Source of the DNA: Extensimonas perlucida
Lineage (GTDB): Bacteria; Pseudomonadota; Gammaproteobacteria; Burkholderiales; Burkholderiaceae_C
NCBI RefSeq assembly: GCF_007655255.1
Contig: NZ_VMYE01000001.1
Span: 310,001-374,000, forward strand
Direction of reading: 5' to 3'
Length of the DNA: 64,000 nt
The position numbers were made by a program, and so were the translations under genes. Positions 1-8,139 of this stretch are shown one piece after another; the first letter of the stretch is position 1, and each line of letters starts with the position of its first letter. The notes under the pieces were generated by a model. That model was not told where the DNA came from and made no database searches. It was given only the letters and a program-made list of their open reading frames with translations.

Positions 1-15
1 GGCCGAGGTTCGCCC

Positions 16-222
16 TTAACCGCTGGTCGGCACCTTGCACGTGCTGCGGCGGATGGATGGCATGCGCCAACCGTGCCCTCCGACCAGGGCCACGGTGAGC
101 GTCGTGGCCACGATCCAGTGGGGCAGATACAGCGTCGCGAAAAGTGCCAGATTCAATATTGCTGGCGGCGTCTGTGGCGACAGGTTGAGCCACAAAAAAA
201 CGGTTGGGTCCAGGGCGGTCAT
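16..222 (-). pseudogene. PAP2-type phosphatase-like N-terminal fragment (probably broken)
   Basis: The reading frame opens with ATG behind a good Shine-Dalgarno sequence (GAGGAG, 8 nt upstream) but stops after 68 codons. Residues 1-53 are hydrophobic and resemble the start of membrane PAP2/BcrC-like undecaprenyl-diphosphatases: a short N-terminal stretch with FLWLN, then a membrane segment. The last 15 residues, from MPSIRRS on, look out of frame, and the catalytic motifs of the family (KxxxxxxRP, SGH) are absent. The rest of the gene would lie beyond the left edge, so a frameshift or truncation just before position 16 is the simplest reading. The family call rests on general resemblance of a short segment and is weak; a genuine short membrane protein is the alternative. 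Confidence 0.3.
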
Positions 223-467
223 GTACGCTGCTCCTCGGAATCGTTGCGCGGAAGTCGCATCGCGCGCAATCTATCGCTACCCTGCTTGCAGTTTTCTTTC
301 AGCTTGCAGTTCATAGTTCAGGGAAAACCCTGAGTTTCGTGCCCGGGTTTGTGGCGACGGGCACGCAAAAAAGGAGCAAGAGCGCACAATCGCCCACTTT
401 CCTCTTGAGCAGGAGCATCGCCTTGCCCTGCGCTGCTGCGCTGCTGAGTGCCTCATCCATTCCATCC

Positions 468-1586
468 ATGCCTACTGCGTCCTCACGCGCGCCCTTGATC
501 GACGTGGTCAAGGGCCTTGCCTGTGTGCTCATCATCGCCCACCACCTCGCGTTTTACGGCCCCATGTCGGACATTGCCGAGTCGCTTGCGCCGCGCTTGC
601 TGGCTTGGCTTTCCAGCCATGGGCGCATGGCCGTGCAGGTGTTTTTGGTGTTGGGCGGCTATTTGGCCGCGGCCAGCCTCGCGCCACAAGGTGTTGCACG
701 CTTTGCGGGTGCCTGGGAACAGGTGGCGCGCCGTTTCGCCCGGTTGGTCGTGCCCTATGCCGTGGCTTTGCTCGTCACGGTGCTCGTGTCGGCGCTGGTG
801 CGACCGTGGCTTGCGCACCATTCGGTGCCCGCCGAGCCCGATTTTGCGCAGTTGCTCGCCAATGCTTTGCTGTTGCAGGACATCCTCGGCTACGAGGCGC
901 TCTCGGCCGGCGTGTGGTACGTGGCCATCGATTTTCAGCTCTTTGCGCTCGCGGTGCTGCTTTTTGCCGCCGTGCGCGCCTGGGCCCGGCGCAGTGGGCG
1001 GATCGATGCGGCGCGCTGGGGGCAGGCAGCGGTGGTGGCAGGTGTGGCGGCGTCGCTGCTGGGCTTCAACCGCTGGCCGCAGCTCGACGCCTGGGCCGTG
1101 TATTTCTGGGGCGCCTACGGCCTGGGGATGATGGCCTACTGGGCCGCGCATGCGCCGCGCGTGCGGCCCTGGCTGTTCATGCTGGTGGCGCTGGGCGTGG
1201 CTGCGTTGGGGGTGGATTTTCGCCCGCGCATCGCTCTGGCTTGGGTCGTGGCGCTGGCGCTCGTCGTGGCCATGCGCACGCCGGCCTTGCGCCAGTGGCA
1301 AGGTGTGCCGGTGCTGAACCGGCTCGGGCAAATGTCGTACTCGGTCTTTTTACTGCACTTTGCTGTGTGCCTGGCGGTGAACGCCGTCGTGACCACGCTG
1401 TGGCCCGAGGCGCCTGGCTGGAATGCGCTGGGCATGCTGCTGGCCGTGCTGCTGTCGCTCGCGGCGGGACGGCTGCTTTACGAGCGCATCGAAAAGCGGG
1501 GCTTTTCGTGGCCGGCCATTCTGCGTTGGCAGGCGGGATTGCTGGGTGCAGGGTGGCTGGCGTCGTTCGTGGGAAATTTTGGCTGA
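468..1586 (+). CDS. Acyltransferase 3 family integral membrane protein
   Basis: The 372-residue protein has about ten hydrophobic segments and the usual opening of acyltransferase family 3 (OafA/NodX type), PLIDVVKGLACVLIIAHHL, where the basic residue and following His belong to the conserved family motif. Such enzymes O-acylate extracellular polysaccharide, lipopolysaccharide or peptidoglycan at the inner membrane; the substrate cannot be told here. The start at 468 is chosen because the family motif begins nine residues later; a longer TTG frame from 204 would add non-homologous sequence. Its last 33 bases, including the stop, recur downstream of higBA, so this 3' end was probably rebuilt by an insertion. 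The 245 bp between this gene and the divergent fragment upstream presumably hold promoters; none is clear. Confidence 0.85.
   Translation: MPTASSRAPLIDVVKGLACVLIIAHHLAFYGPMSDIAESLAPRLLAWLSSHGRMAVQVFLVLGGYLAAASLAPQGVARFAGAWEQVARRFARLVVPYAVALLVTVLVSALVRPWLAHHSVPAEPDFAQLLANALLLQDILGYEALSAGVWYVAIDFQLFALAVLLFAAVRAWARRSGRIDAARWGQAAVVAGVAASLLGFNRWPQLDAWAVYFWGAYGLGMMAYWAAHAPRVRPWLFMLVALGVAALGVDFRPRIALAWVVALALVVAMRTPALRQWQGVPVLNRLGQMSYSVFLLHFAVCLAVNAVVTTLWPEAPGWNALGMLLAVLLSLAAGRLLYERIEKRGFSWPAILRWQAGLLGAGWLASFVGNFG
1554..1586 (+). repeat. Left 33-bp direct repeat flanking higBA (acyltransferase 3' end)
   Basis: The last 33 bases of the acyltransferase gene begin with TGGCTGGCGTCGTTCGTGGG and end with its TGA stop. 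They recur after higBA at 2396-2421 plus 2601-2607 with 31/33 identity; the mismatches are A/G at position 21 and T/A at position 26. The repeat is not explained by coding constraint, because the second copy is non-coding. Confidence 0.85.
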
Positions 1587-1615
1587 GCGCTGAACAGGCG
1601 GCTAGGTCGCTTACA

Positions 1616-1638
1616 ATGATCTCGTTTTGAGATATCAT
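1616..1638. promoter_or_regulatory. Inverted repeat in the higBA promoter region, candidate HigA operator
   Basis: ATGATCTC (1616-1623) and GAGATATCAT (1629-1638) form an imperfect palindrome around GTTTT, seven bases before the higB ATG. HigA-type antitoxins repress their own operon by binding such palindromes at the promoter; binding here is inferred from position and symmetry only. Confidence 0.4.
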
Positions 1639-1644
1639 GAGTCC

Positions 1645-1938
1645 ATGAAAATCATCAGCAACAGCGCTTTGCGGGCCTTTGCTGTCTACCATCCGCAAGC
1701 CGAAGGGCCTTTGCAGGGCTGGCGACGTGTGATCGAAAAGAATCGCTTTGCCAATTGGGCCGAACTCAAAGCAACGTTCAACACCGTAGACAAAGTGGGC
1801 GAATTGACAGTGTTCGACATTGGCGGCAACAAATACCGTCTGATTGCTTACATTCGGTTCGAGAGACAGATCGTTTACATCAAGGCGGTGCTGAGCCACA
1901 GCGACTACGACAAAGGAACATGGAAAACGGGCGCATAA
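1645..1938 (+). CDS. higB: HigB-family type II toxin (mRNA interferase)
   Basis: This 97-residue protein matches the HigB_toxin family (PF09907-like) of ribosome-dependent mRNA interferases in the RelE superfamily. Typical features are SALRAFAVYHP near the start, a central GWRRVIEKNRFANWAELK, the core VFDIGGNKYRLIAYIRF and the end VLSHSDYDKGTWK. It would cleave translated mRNA when not held by its antitoxin. A TTG six codons upstream keeps the frame open, but ATG at 1645 gives the normal family length. The toxin precedes the antitoxin, as usual for hig modules, and higA follows 20 bases later. The module lies between two copies of the end of the neighbouring gene, which suggests recent arrival. 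Confidence 0.9.
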   Translation: MKIISNSALRAFAVYHPQAEGPLQGWRRVIEKNRFANWAELKATFNTVDKVGELTVFDIGGNKYRLIAYIRFERQIVYIKAVLSHSDYDKGTWKTGA

Positions 1939-1958
1939 GCGCTCGAGGAGTTTTCATC

Positions 1959-2372
1959 ATGAATGCACACATCGATATTGAGCGTCTGCTCCCGGTTTGG
2001 GAGCAGTTTCGTGCTGCCACCGATATCGGCCCCATCCGCGACGAAGCGCATTATGCGCAGATGACCCAAGTGCTCGAAGCCTTGCTCGATGAAGCCCAGG
2101 GTGACGAAAACCATCCCGCCATGGGGCTGGTCGATATCGTGGGCGATCTCATCGAAGACTATGAGACAGTGCATCACCCCTTGCCCGATGTCACCGGCGT
2201 CCAGGCCCTGAAGTTTTTGATGCAACAGCATGGCCTGAAACAAAGCGATTTGCCCGAAGTTGGCAGCCAAGGCGTCGTGTCCGAAGTCCTCGCGGGCAAG
2301 CGTGAACTCAACATCCGTCAGGTGCGCGCTTTGAGCGAACGCTTCAGGGTTTCGCCCGCGACATTCGTGTAA
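1959..2372 (+). CDS. higA: HigA-family antitoxin, helix-turn-helix transcriptional regulator
   Basis: The protein has 137 residues. The N-terminal half is acidic (repeated DE and ED pairs, VDIVGDLIEDYE). The C-terminal half is an XRE-like helix-turn-helix (about residues 72-135: ALKFLMQQHGLKQSDL, then GKRELNIRQVRALSERF). This is the arrangement of HigA antitoxins paired with HigB toxins of the upstream type: they neutralise the toxin by direct binding and repress the operon. The start at 1959 has GAGGAG eight bases upstream. The gene is 20 bp from higB and clearly co-transcribed. The likely operator is the palindrome at 1616-1638. Confidence 0.9.
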   Translation: MNAHIDIERLLPVWEQFRAATDIGPIRDEAHYAQMTQVLEALLDEAQGDENHPAMGLVDIVGDLIEDYETVHHPLPDVTGVQALKFLMQQHGLKQSDLPEVGSQGVVSEVLAGKRELNIRQVRALSERFRVSPATFV

Positions 2373-2395
2373 AGCGGGTTTCCACAAGGGTGGGA

Positions 2396-2607
2396 TGGCT
2401 GGCGTCGTTCGTGGGGAATTATCCCAGATTGTCCATTAGGCGGTGCTGCGCACCTACGCGGGCGCTGGCGGGCGCCTGACGGCCATTTTGGCCGCTGCCT
2501 CGGCGTCCATGGCACCGGCCATGGACTTCTCCTCAGCAGCCAAACTGCCTCGCCAGCCACCTCGCCATCATCCCGCGTCCTAATGAACAATCTGGGATTA
2601 TGGCTGA
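2396..2607 (+). repeat. Right direct repeat flanking higBA, split by a palindromic element
   Basis: Bases 2396-2421 match 1554-1579, and bases 2601-2607 (TGGCTGA) match 1580-1586. Joined, they give a second 33-bp copy of the acyltransferase gene end, stop included. The 179 bp between the halves are the palindromic element at 2422-2597 plus one extra TTA. The copy ends 11 bp before the convergent rnk stop, which suggests the ancestral order was acyltransferase followed directly by rnk. Confidence 0.8.
2422..2597. mobile_element. 176-bp palindromic MITE-like element (family B) with TTA target duplication
   Basis: The ends are TCCCAGATTGTCCATTAGG and CCTAATGAACAATCTGGGA, inverted repeats matching at 18 of 19 positions. 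The element is flanked by TTA on both sides (2419-2421, 2598-2600). The interior is also an imperfect palindrome folding around a central GTCCATGGC...GCCATGGAC hairpin near 2507-2528. It encodes no protein. The insertion point is proved by the interrupted 33-bp repeat: removing the element plus one TTA restores that sequence. The transposase family is not identified. Confidence 0.75.
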
Positions 2608-2618
2608 TGGATGCCGGC

Positions 2619-3035
2619 TCAGCGATGTAAGTCGCCCGCGCGTTCTGGTTGATAGACGACCTCTTGCACGCGCACGGTCATCGTTTTGCCGCCGGGCCCT
2701 GGCCAGGTCAGTTCATCGCCCACCGAGAGACCGAGCAAGGCGGCACCCACGGGCGCAAGTATCGAAAGACGGTCCGCGCTGCCATCCATATCACGCGGGT
2801 AAACGAGCGTGAGGCAAAACTCCTTGCCGGTCTCGGCGATCGCGAAGCGCACGGTGGAGTTCATGGTGACGACGGTGGGTGGGATGTCCTGCGGCTCTAC
2901 GACATCGGCCCGGTCAAGTTCTGCTTGCAATTCCGCCTTGCCGGGGAAGACGCTTGCAGGGAGCGCTGCCAGCAAAGCTTCGATGCGTTCCAGGTCCAGA
3001 GACGACAGGGTGATTTGCGGTTTGCTGCGTGCCAT
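2619..3035 (-). CDS. rnk: Rnk, nucleoside diphosphate kinase regulator
   Basis: This 138-residue protein matches Rnk, a GreA/GreB-related factor that binds RNA polymerase through its FKBP-like C-terminal domain. It lacks the long coiled coil of Gre factors, so it is not expected to provoke transcript cleavage. Seen here are a short helical N-terminus (SLDLERIEALLAALP), then the C-terminal domain with STVRFAIAETGKEFCLTLVYP, the typical LSILAPVGAALLGLSVGD and the closing QVEVVYQPE-like strand. E. coli Rnk is about the same length. The gene is transcribed away from the LexA-controlled radical SAM gene, and its stop is 11 bp from the right-hand acyltransferase repeat. Confidence 0.9.
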   Translation of the reverse strand: MARSKPQITLSSLDLERIEALLAALPASVFPGKAELQAELDRADVVEPQDIPPTVVTMNSTVRFAIAETGKEFCLTLVYPRDMDGSADRLSILAPVGAALLGLSVGDELTWPGPGGKTMTVRVQEVVYQPERAGDLHR

Positions 3036-3133
3036 GGTTTCACTGACCTCCTGATGATGCGGACCCACAAAGCGCGGGACTGTAGTCGATCGTGAATCCC
3101 GCACTGCAGCATGCGGCCATGCGAGCGGATTTT

Positions 3134-3149
3134 CTGTATATTCATACAG
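3134..3149. promoter_or_regulatory. LexA (SOS) box
   Basis: CTGTATATTCATACAG is a perfect CTGT-N8-ACAG palindrome, the LexA consensus of beta- and gammaproteobacteria, with an AT-rich spacer as in strong boxes. It ends one base before the ATG of the radical SAM gene, so bound LexA would block its transcription directly. Confidence 0.75.
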
Positions 3150-3150
3150 T

Positions 3151-4326
3151 ATGAAATCCAAAGATCGCATGAACGACTGCGCTGACGAACCCGCGCCGCT
3201 GGTGCGTGTGCCGCTGCAGGCGCTGCGTGGGCGCGGGGCGGCGAGCCGCATTGCGCACCGCTTTGCGCGCGACACGCGGGATCGGCTCGCGGGGGCGGAC
3301 GATGGCTGGCCCGGTGATGCGCATGAAGCGGCAGCGAGCGAAGATGCGCGCGCCGCGCCGCCCGCGACCGAGGTGCTGCACGAGACGGCGCGCAGCGCCT
3401 TGTGCCGCAACGATTCGCCCGACATTCCCTTCATCTACTCGGTCAACCCCTACCGCGGCTGCGAGCACGGCTGCATCTACTGCTACGCGCGGCCCACGCA
3501 CAGCTACCTGAACCTCTCGCCAGGACTGGACTTCGAGACGCGCATCGTCGCCAAGACGAACATCGCCGCGGTGCTGCGGCGCGAGCTCGCGCGCCCCGGC
3601 CATGTGCCCAGCGCGCTGAGCCTGGGCTCAGCCACCGATTGCTACCAACCCGTGGAGCGCGCGCTGCGGCTCACGCGCGGCTTGATCGAAGTGCTGCGCG
3701 ACGCGCGCCACCCCTTCGGCCTCATCACCAAGAGCAGCGGTGTGGAGCGCGACATCGACCTGCTCGCGCCGCTGGCCGAGCGGCGCCTGGTGGCGGTGTA
3801 TGTGACGCTGACCACGCTGGACGCCGAGCTTGCGCGCCGGCTCGAGCCGCGCGCCGCCGCACCGCACCGGCGCCTGCGCACCATCGCCACCTTGGCCGCG
3901 GCGGGTATCCCCGTGGGCGTGAGCGTGGCGCCGCAGATACCGTTCCTCAACGAAAACATGGAACAGGTGCTCGACGCCGCCCACGCGGCCGGGGCGCGCA
4001 GTGCTTTTTATAGCGTGCTGCGCCTGCCCTGGGAGCTCGACGCGCTGTTTCGCGAGTGGCTGGAGCTGCACTACCCGCAGCGCGCGGCGCGCATCCTGGC
4101 GCGCGTGCAAGACGTGCACGGCATCAGCGCCGAGATGCGGCAAGAGGGCAAGAGCTACACGGGCGGCTTTGCCACACGCATGCACGGCAGCGGCCACTGG
4201 GCCGATCTGCTGCGCCAGCGCTTTGCGCTCGCGTGCCGGCGCCTGGGCTTGAACTGCACGCCGCTCGAGCTCGACTACAGCCAGTTCCGCCCGGCGCTCG
4301 CGCGTGGGCAGGGGTGTTTGTTTTGA
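3151..4326 (+). CDS. PA0069-type radical SAM protein (spore photoproduct lyase-like), probably SOS-controlled
   Basis: The 391-residue protein has the radical SAM cluster motif CEHGCIYCY (CxxxCxxC, near residue 107) and resembles the PA0069/Rv2578c group, distantly related to spore photoproduct lyase. Other family landmarks are SVNPYRGCEHG, ALSLGSATDCYQPVE, LITKSS and the C-terminal QLxxxxxGQGCLF-like end. Its reaction is unknown; DNA repair has been proposed for relatives. A perfect LexA box ends just before this ATG, which supports a DNA-damage role. The ATG has no ribosome-binding site because the box occupies that place. Either the message is leaderless or translation starts at the second ATG (3169), which also keeps the whole conserved domain. 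Confidence 0.85.
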   Translation: MKSKDRMNDCADEPAPLVRVPLQALRGRGAASRIAHRFARDTRDRLAGADDGWPGDAHEAAASEDARAAPPATEVLHETARSALCRNDSPDIPFIYSVNPYRGCEHGCIYCYARPTHSYLNLSPGLDFETRIVAKTNIAAVLRRELARPGHVPSALSLGSATDCYQPVERALRLTRGLIEVLRDARHPFGLITKSSGVERDIDLLAPLAERRLVAVYVTLTTLDAELARRLEPRAAAPHRRLRTIATLAAAGIPVGVSVAPQIPFLNENMEQVLDAAHAAGARSAFYSVLRLPWELDALFREWLELHYPQRAARILARVQDVHGISAEMRQEGKSYTGGFATRMHGSGHWADLLRQRFALACRRLGLNCTPLELDYSQFRPALARGQGCLF

Positions 4327-4339
4327 CGGGGGCCGAGGA

Positions 4340-5710
4340 TCAGTCCGCGAGCACGCGTGCACGCCCCGGCAGCGGCAATTGCAGCGATTCGCCGCGCCCG
4401 ATCGCAAAGTAGTGGATGCCTTTGCGCGCCAGGCGCTGCGGGTCGTAGAGGTTGCGCCCGTCGAAGATCACCGGCGCGCGCAGCTGCTGCTTGATGAGCT
4501 CGAAGTCCGGCGCCTTGAACACCTGCCACTCGGTGCAGATCACGAGCGCGTCGGCGCCGGGCAGCACGGCTTCGGGCGTGCCCATGAGGGCCAGGCGCTC
4601 GTCGTGGCCGTAGAGGCGCTGCGCCTCGGCCATGGCCTCAGGGTCGTAGGCGCGCACCTTGGCGCCCGCGGCCCAGAGCGACTCCATGAGCTCGCGGCTC
4701 GGGGCGTCGCGCATGTCGTCGGTGTTGGGCTTGAAGGCCAGGCCCCAGAGCGCGAAAGTGCGGCCCTTGAGGTCGCCCTGGTAATAGGCGTGGATGCGCT
4801 GGAACAGCTTGTGTTTTTGCCGCTCGTTCACGGCTTCCACGGCTTGTAGCAGGTCGCTCGTGCAGCCGGCTTCCTGCGCGGTGTGGATCAGCGCCTTGAT
4901 GTCCTTGGGGAAGCACGAGCCGCCATAGCCGCAGCCGGGGTAGATGAAGTGGTAGCCGATGCGCGGGTCGGCGCCTATGCCCTTGCGGATCGCCTCGATG
5001 TCGGCGCCCAGGTTTTCGGCCAGCTCGGCGATCTGGTTGATGAAGCTGATCTTGGTGGCCAGCATGCAGTTGGCCGCGTACTTGGTGAGCTCGGCGCTGC
5101 GCAGGTTCATGCACAGGATGCGGTCGTGGTTGCGGTTGAAGGGCGCGTAGATTTCGCGCATCACCTCGAGTGCGGCTTCGTCTTCGCCACCGAGGATGAT
5201 GCGGTCGGGGCGGCGGCAGTCGTTGAGCGCCGAGCCTTCCTTGAGGAATTCGGGGTTCGAGACGATGGTGAATGCGAGCTGCTTGCCGCTTTGTGCGAGC
5301 TGCGCTGCGATGTGCGCCTTGAGCCGGTCGCCCGTGCCCACGGGCACGGTGGATTTTTCGACGATGATGACCGGCTCGCTGCGGTGGCGCGCAATGCCCT
5401 CGGCCACGGCAAACACGCCGCTCAGGTCGGCGCCGCCGTCGGGCCCGGGCGGCGTGCCCACGGCGATGAACTGCACCGCGCCGTGCTGCACCGCCTCTGC
5501 CACGTCGTGCGTGAAGCGCAAATGGCCCGCGGCCACGCCTTCGCGCACCAATTCCGCGAGGCCGGGCTCGTAGATGCCGACCTGGCCTTGCTGGAGCTGG
5601 TCGATTTTGGCCTGGTCTATGTCCATGCAGAGCACGTCGTGCCCGACTTCGGCCATGACGGCCGCTTGCACCAGTCCTACATAGCCGGTGCCGAAGATCG
5701 TGAGTTTCAT
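4340..5710 (-). CDS. ugd: UDP-glucose 6-dehydrogenase
   Basis: This enzyme oxidises UDP-glucose to UDP-glucuronic acid with two NAD+, the first committed step towards UDP-L-Ara4N. The 456 residues show the N-terminal Rossmann motif IFGTGYVGLVQAA, the central helix with NPEFLKEGSA, the catalytic Cys in GYGGSCFPKD (about residue 260) and the C-terminal UDP-binding domain (LWGLAFKPNTDDMRDAPS). Length is normal for the family. It is the last gene of the arn operon, 22 bp after arnF, and provides the substrate oxidised by the C-terminal domain of ArnA. Only 13 bp separate its stop from the convergent radical SAM gene, with no clear terminator. Confidence 0.95.
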   Translation of the reverse strand: MKLTIFGTGYVGLVQAAVMAEVGHDVLCMDIDQAKIDQLQQGQVGIYEPGLAELVREGVAAGHLRFTHDVAEAVQHGAVQFIAVGTPPGPDGGADLSGVFAVAEGIARHRSEPVIIVEKSTVPVGTGDRLKAHIAAQLAQSGKQLAFTIVSNPEFLKEGSALNDCRRPDRIILGGEDEAALEVMREIYAPFNRNHDRILCMNLRSAELTKYAANCMLATKISFINQIAELAENLGADIEAIRKGIGADPRIGYHFIYPGCGYGGSCFPKDIKALIHTAQEAGCTSDLLQAVEAVNERQKHKLFQRIHAYYQGDLKGRTFALWGLAFKPNTDDMRDAPSRELMESLWAAGAKVRAYDPEAMAEAQRLYGHDERLALMGTPEAVLPGADALVICTEWQVFKAPDFELIKQQLRAPVIFDGRNLYDPQRLARKGIHYFAIGRGESLQLPLPGRARVLAD

Positions 5711-5732
5711 GGTGATGTGTCGAAGGAAAAAA

Positions 5733-6161
5733 TCAGCGCGAAGAGGTTGTAGGTGCCGCGGGCGCCGCAGGCCGCGCGTGGATCAGCAGCACGCCGCAGA
5801 CGACCAGCGCCACGCCCAGCGCCTTGCCCGCGCTCAGCGTTTCGCCCCAGCCCGGCAGCAGCGCCGCGCCCAGGTGCACCAACGCGTAGCTGAGGCTGAG
5901 CAAGGCGTAAGCGCGCGACAGCGGCAAGTGCTGCAGCGCGCCCAGCCAGCACAGCATCGAAAGCGCGTAGGCCAGGATGCCAGAGCATACGCTGGCGAGC
6001 GCGGCCGCATCGAGCGAGTGCGCTTGCCAGGCCGTGAGCCAATCCATAGGCAGCGGCAGGCGCGCCATGCCCCAGCGCAAAGCGAGTTGCGCGGCGCTGA
6101 CCAAGAGCGTACTCGCGAGCGCCAGGCCCAAGCCCTTGCCCACGCCTTTGCTTTGCTTCAT
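5733..6161 (-). CDS. arnF: ArnF-like subunit of the undecaprenyl-phosphate-Ara4N flippase
   Basis: The 142-residue protein has four hydrophobic segments in the EamA/small multidrug resistance fold. With ArnE it is expected to flip 4-amino-4-deoxy-L-arabinose-phosphoundecaprenol across the inner membrane. Sequence similarity within this group is low, so the assignment depends on its place after arnT and arnE in a full arn operon. Its ATG overlaps the arnE stop (ATGA), indicating translational coupling. The start at 6161 begins with a lysine-rich cytoplasmic segment ([10 protein letters not shown]) followed directly by the first membrane helix. Confidence 0.8.
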   Translation of the reverse strand: MKQSKGVGKGLGLALASTLLVSAAQLALRWGMARLPLPMDWLTAWQAHSLDAAALASVCSGILAYALSMLCWLGALQHLPLSRAYALLSLSYALVHLGAALLPGWGETLSAGKALGVALVVCGVLLIHARPAAPAAPTTSSR

Positions 6162-6502
6162 GCCTGCGCCCCGAGCAGCGCCACGCCCGCCATGATGAGC
6201 GCGACGCCCGCCCAGTGGCGCGCATCGACGGCCTCGTGGAACAGCCAGCGCGCGGCGAGCGTGACGAACACGAAGTTCAGGCTCAGCATGGGGTAGGCCA
6301 GGCCCACGGGCATGCGCTGCAGCAGCAAAAGCCATAGCAGCAAGCCCGCGCCCATACTGCCAAAAGCCAGCAAAAGCCATGGAGACTTGAGCTTGGCCCA
6401 GCCGCCTAGCGCGCGCCCCTGCCAGTGCAGTACCGCGTATTTTTGCGCGATCTGCCCGAGGCAGGTCAGCAGGCAGGCGCCGAGCAGCAGTATCCAGCTC
6501 AT
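6158..6502 (-). CDS. arnE: ArnE-like subunit of the undecaprenyl-phosphate-Ara4N flippase
   Basis: The protein is 114 residues long with four predicted membrane helices. The first contains the GQIAQKYA segment and the third [16 protein letters not shown], typical of EamA/ArnE proteins. It pairs with ArnF as the flippase for undecaprenyl-phosphate-L-Ara4N. Length equals that of enterobacterial ArnE (about 111 residues). The start overlaps the arnT stop by four bases and its stop overlaps the arnF start, so the three genes are translationally coupled. Confidence 0.85.
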   Translation of the reverse strand: MSWILLLGACLLTCLGQIAQKYAVLHWQGRALGGWAKLKSPWLLLAFGSMGAGLLLWLLLLQRMPVGLAYPMLSLNFVFVTLAARWLFHEAVDARHWAGVALIMAGVALLGAQA

Positions 6503-8139
6503 GGAACGATGGCGATCACGAGCCGGCCCGCGCGATGCACGCGGGCGTCGGGCGGCAGCAGCGCGAGCAGTGGTTCTTCTTCCGCGTCGCCCAGGCGCAG
6601 CACGATGCCCACGGGGCCGTTGCGGCGCGCCTGCGCGAGCCAGGCGGGGAAATCGGCGCGCGTGACGTAGCGCCCCTGCACATCGGGCTGCGACAGGCCG
6701 TAGGCCAGCTCGCCCTGCGTGTCGAGCATGACCACGTCGGTGCGCGCAAGGCGCCAGGCGAGCGCCGCCGCCGTGCCCACGTCGTCGCTCACGAGCGTGT
6801 GCGCGCCGCGCAACGCGTCGCGGTGCGCGAGGATGAACTGGTCGGGCATTTTGTTGTGCACGAGCGCAAGCGGCAGCGCGGCGGGCACGAGCGCGAAAAA
6901 CGTCCATACCCCGAAGGCCGGCGCCGCCCAATGGCGCAGCGGCTGCCAGCACTGCAGCGCGGCGCAGAGCAGCCAAACGCCAAGCACCGCCACGACGAGC
7001 GCGAGGCGCGAACCTTCGCCCGCGGAGTACAGCGGATCGTGCAGTTGCAGCCAGACCAGCCCCGCCACGGCGCCAGCGCCAATCAGCAGGTTGAGCGCGC
7101 CGTTCACGCGCAGGGCGCGCGCAGACCGTTGCGAGCGTGCCTGCACCACAAAGCGCCCGACGCCCAAGGCCAGCGGCGCAAAGCACGGCAGGATGTAGGT
7201 CGGCAGCTTGCCCTTGCTCAGGCTGAAAAAGACGAAAGGCACGGCAAACCACAGCAGCACGAAGGCCGTGGCGCGCTCACCGCGCTGGCTCCAGGCCAGG
7301 CGCAGCGCGGGCGGCAGCAAAGCGGCCCAGGGCAGGGCGCCGGCGAACACGATGGGCACGAAGAACCACCACGGCCGCATGTGTTGCGCGGTGGCGCTCG
7401 CAAAGCGGCGCACATGCTCGTTCCAGAAAAAGAAGTTCCAGAAATCGGGCTCGCGCCAGTGCACCGCGAGCGCCCAGGGCAGGCACACGAGCAGCGCCAC
7501 GCCCACGGCAAGCGGCCCCCAGGCGAGCAGCACGCGCCAGCGGCCCTGCCACAGCGCGTAGGGCAGCGCGACGAGCACCGGCAGCGCGAAGGCCAAAAAA
7601 CCCTTGGTCAGGAAGCCGAGCCCGCAGGCCAAGCCCAAAACAGCCCACCAACGCAGGCGGGACGCGCGCGAGCCGCTCTCGAAAGCGAAGTAAAGCGCGA
7701 CCATGCCCAGCGTGACCCAGAGGTTGAACTGCGGGTCGAGGTTGCTATAGCCCGCCTGCCCGGCGACGAGCGCGCAGCTCAAAAAGACCAGCGCCGCCGC
7801 GATGGCCGTGCGCGCGTCGCGCCACAGGCGCTGCGCAAAGCCGTACACGAGCAGCGTCGTGAGCAGCGTCACGAGCGCCGAGGCAAAGCGCGCGCCAAAC
7901 AGGTTTTCGCCAAAAACCGCCTCGCTGAGCGCGATCAGCCAGTAGCCGCCTATGGGCTTTTCGAAATAGCGCAGGCCCAGAAAATGCGGCGCGATCCAGT
8001 CGCCGCTGCGCAACATCTCCTGCCCGATCTGCGCGTAGCGCGACTCGTCGGGAATCCACAGCCCGTGCAGTCCCAGCGGCACGAGGAAAAAAAGCGCAAA
8101 GACGGCGCCCAGCGCGAGCGCAGCGCGGCGCGGCGTCAT
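6499..8139 (-). CDS. arnT: ArnT, undecaprenyl-phosphate-Ara4N:lipid A transferase
   Basis: This inner-membrane glycosyltransferase of the GT83/PMT type moves L-Ara4N from its lipid carrier to lipid A phosphates on the periplasmic side, lowering negative charge and giving polymyxin resistance. The 546 residues contain about twelve membrane helices. The first periplasmic loop carries the conserved [14 protein letters not shown] with its catalytic acid and [22 protein letters not shown] is the conserved loop further on, and a soluble periplasmic domain follows (from about residue 430). The length fits ArnT (about 550). The gene overlaps arnD and arnE by four bases each. Confidence 0.95.
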   Translation of the reverse strand: MTPRRAALALGAVFALFFLVPLGLHGLWIPDESRYAQIGQEMLRSGDWIAPHFLGLRYFEKPIGGYWLIALSEAVFGENLFGARFASALVTLLTTLLVYGFAQRLWRDARTAIAAALVFLSCALVAGQAGYSNLDPQFNLWVTLGMVALYFAFESGSRASRLRWWAVLGLACGLGFLTKGFLAFALPVLVALPYALWQGRWRVLLAWGPLAVGVALLVCLPWALAVHWREPDFWNFFFWNEHVRRFASATAQHMRPWWFFVPIVFAGALPWAALLPPALRLAWSQRGERATAFVLLWFAVPFVFFSLSKGKLPTYILPCFAPLALGVGRFVVQARSQRSARALRVNGALNLLIGAGAVAGLVWLQLHDPLYSAGEGSRLALVVAVLGVWLLCAALQCWQPLRHWAAPAFGVWTFFALVPAALPLALVHNKMPDQFILAHRDALRGAHTLVSDDVGTAAALAWRLARTDVVMLDTQGELAYGLSQPDVQGRYVTRADFPAWLAQARRNGPVGIVLRLGDAEEEPLLALLPPDARVHRAGRLVIAIVP

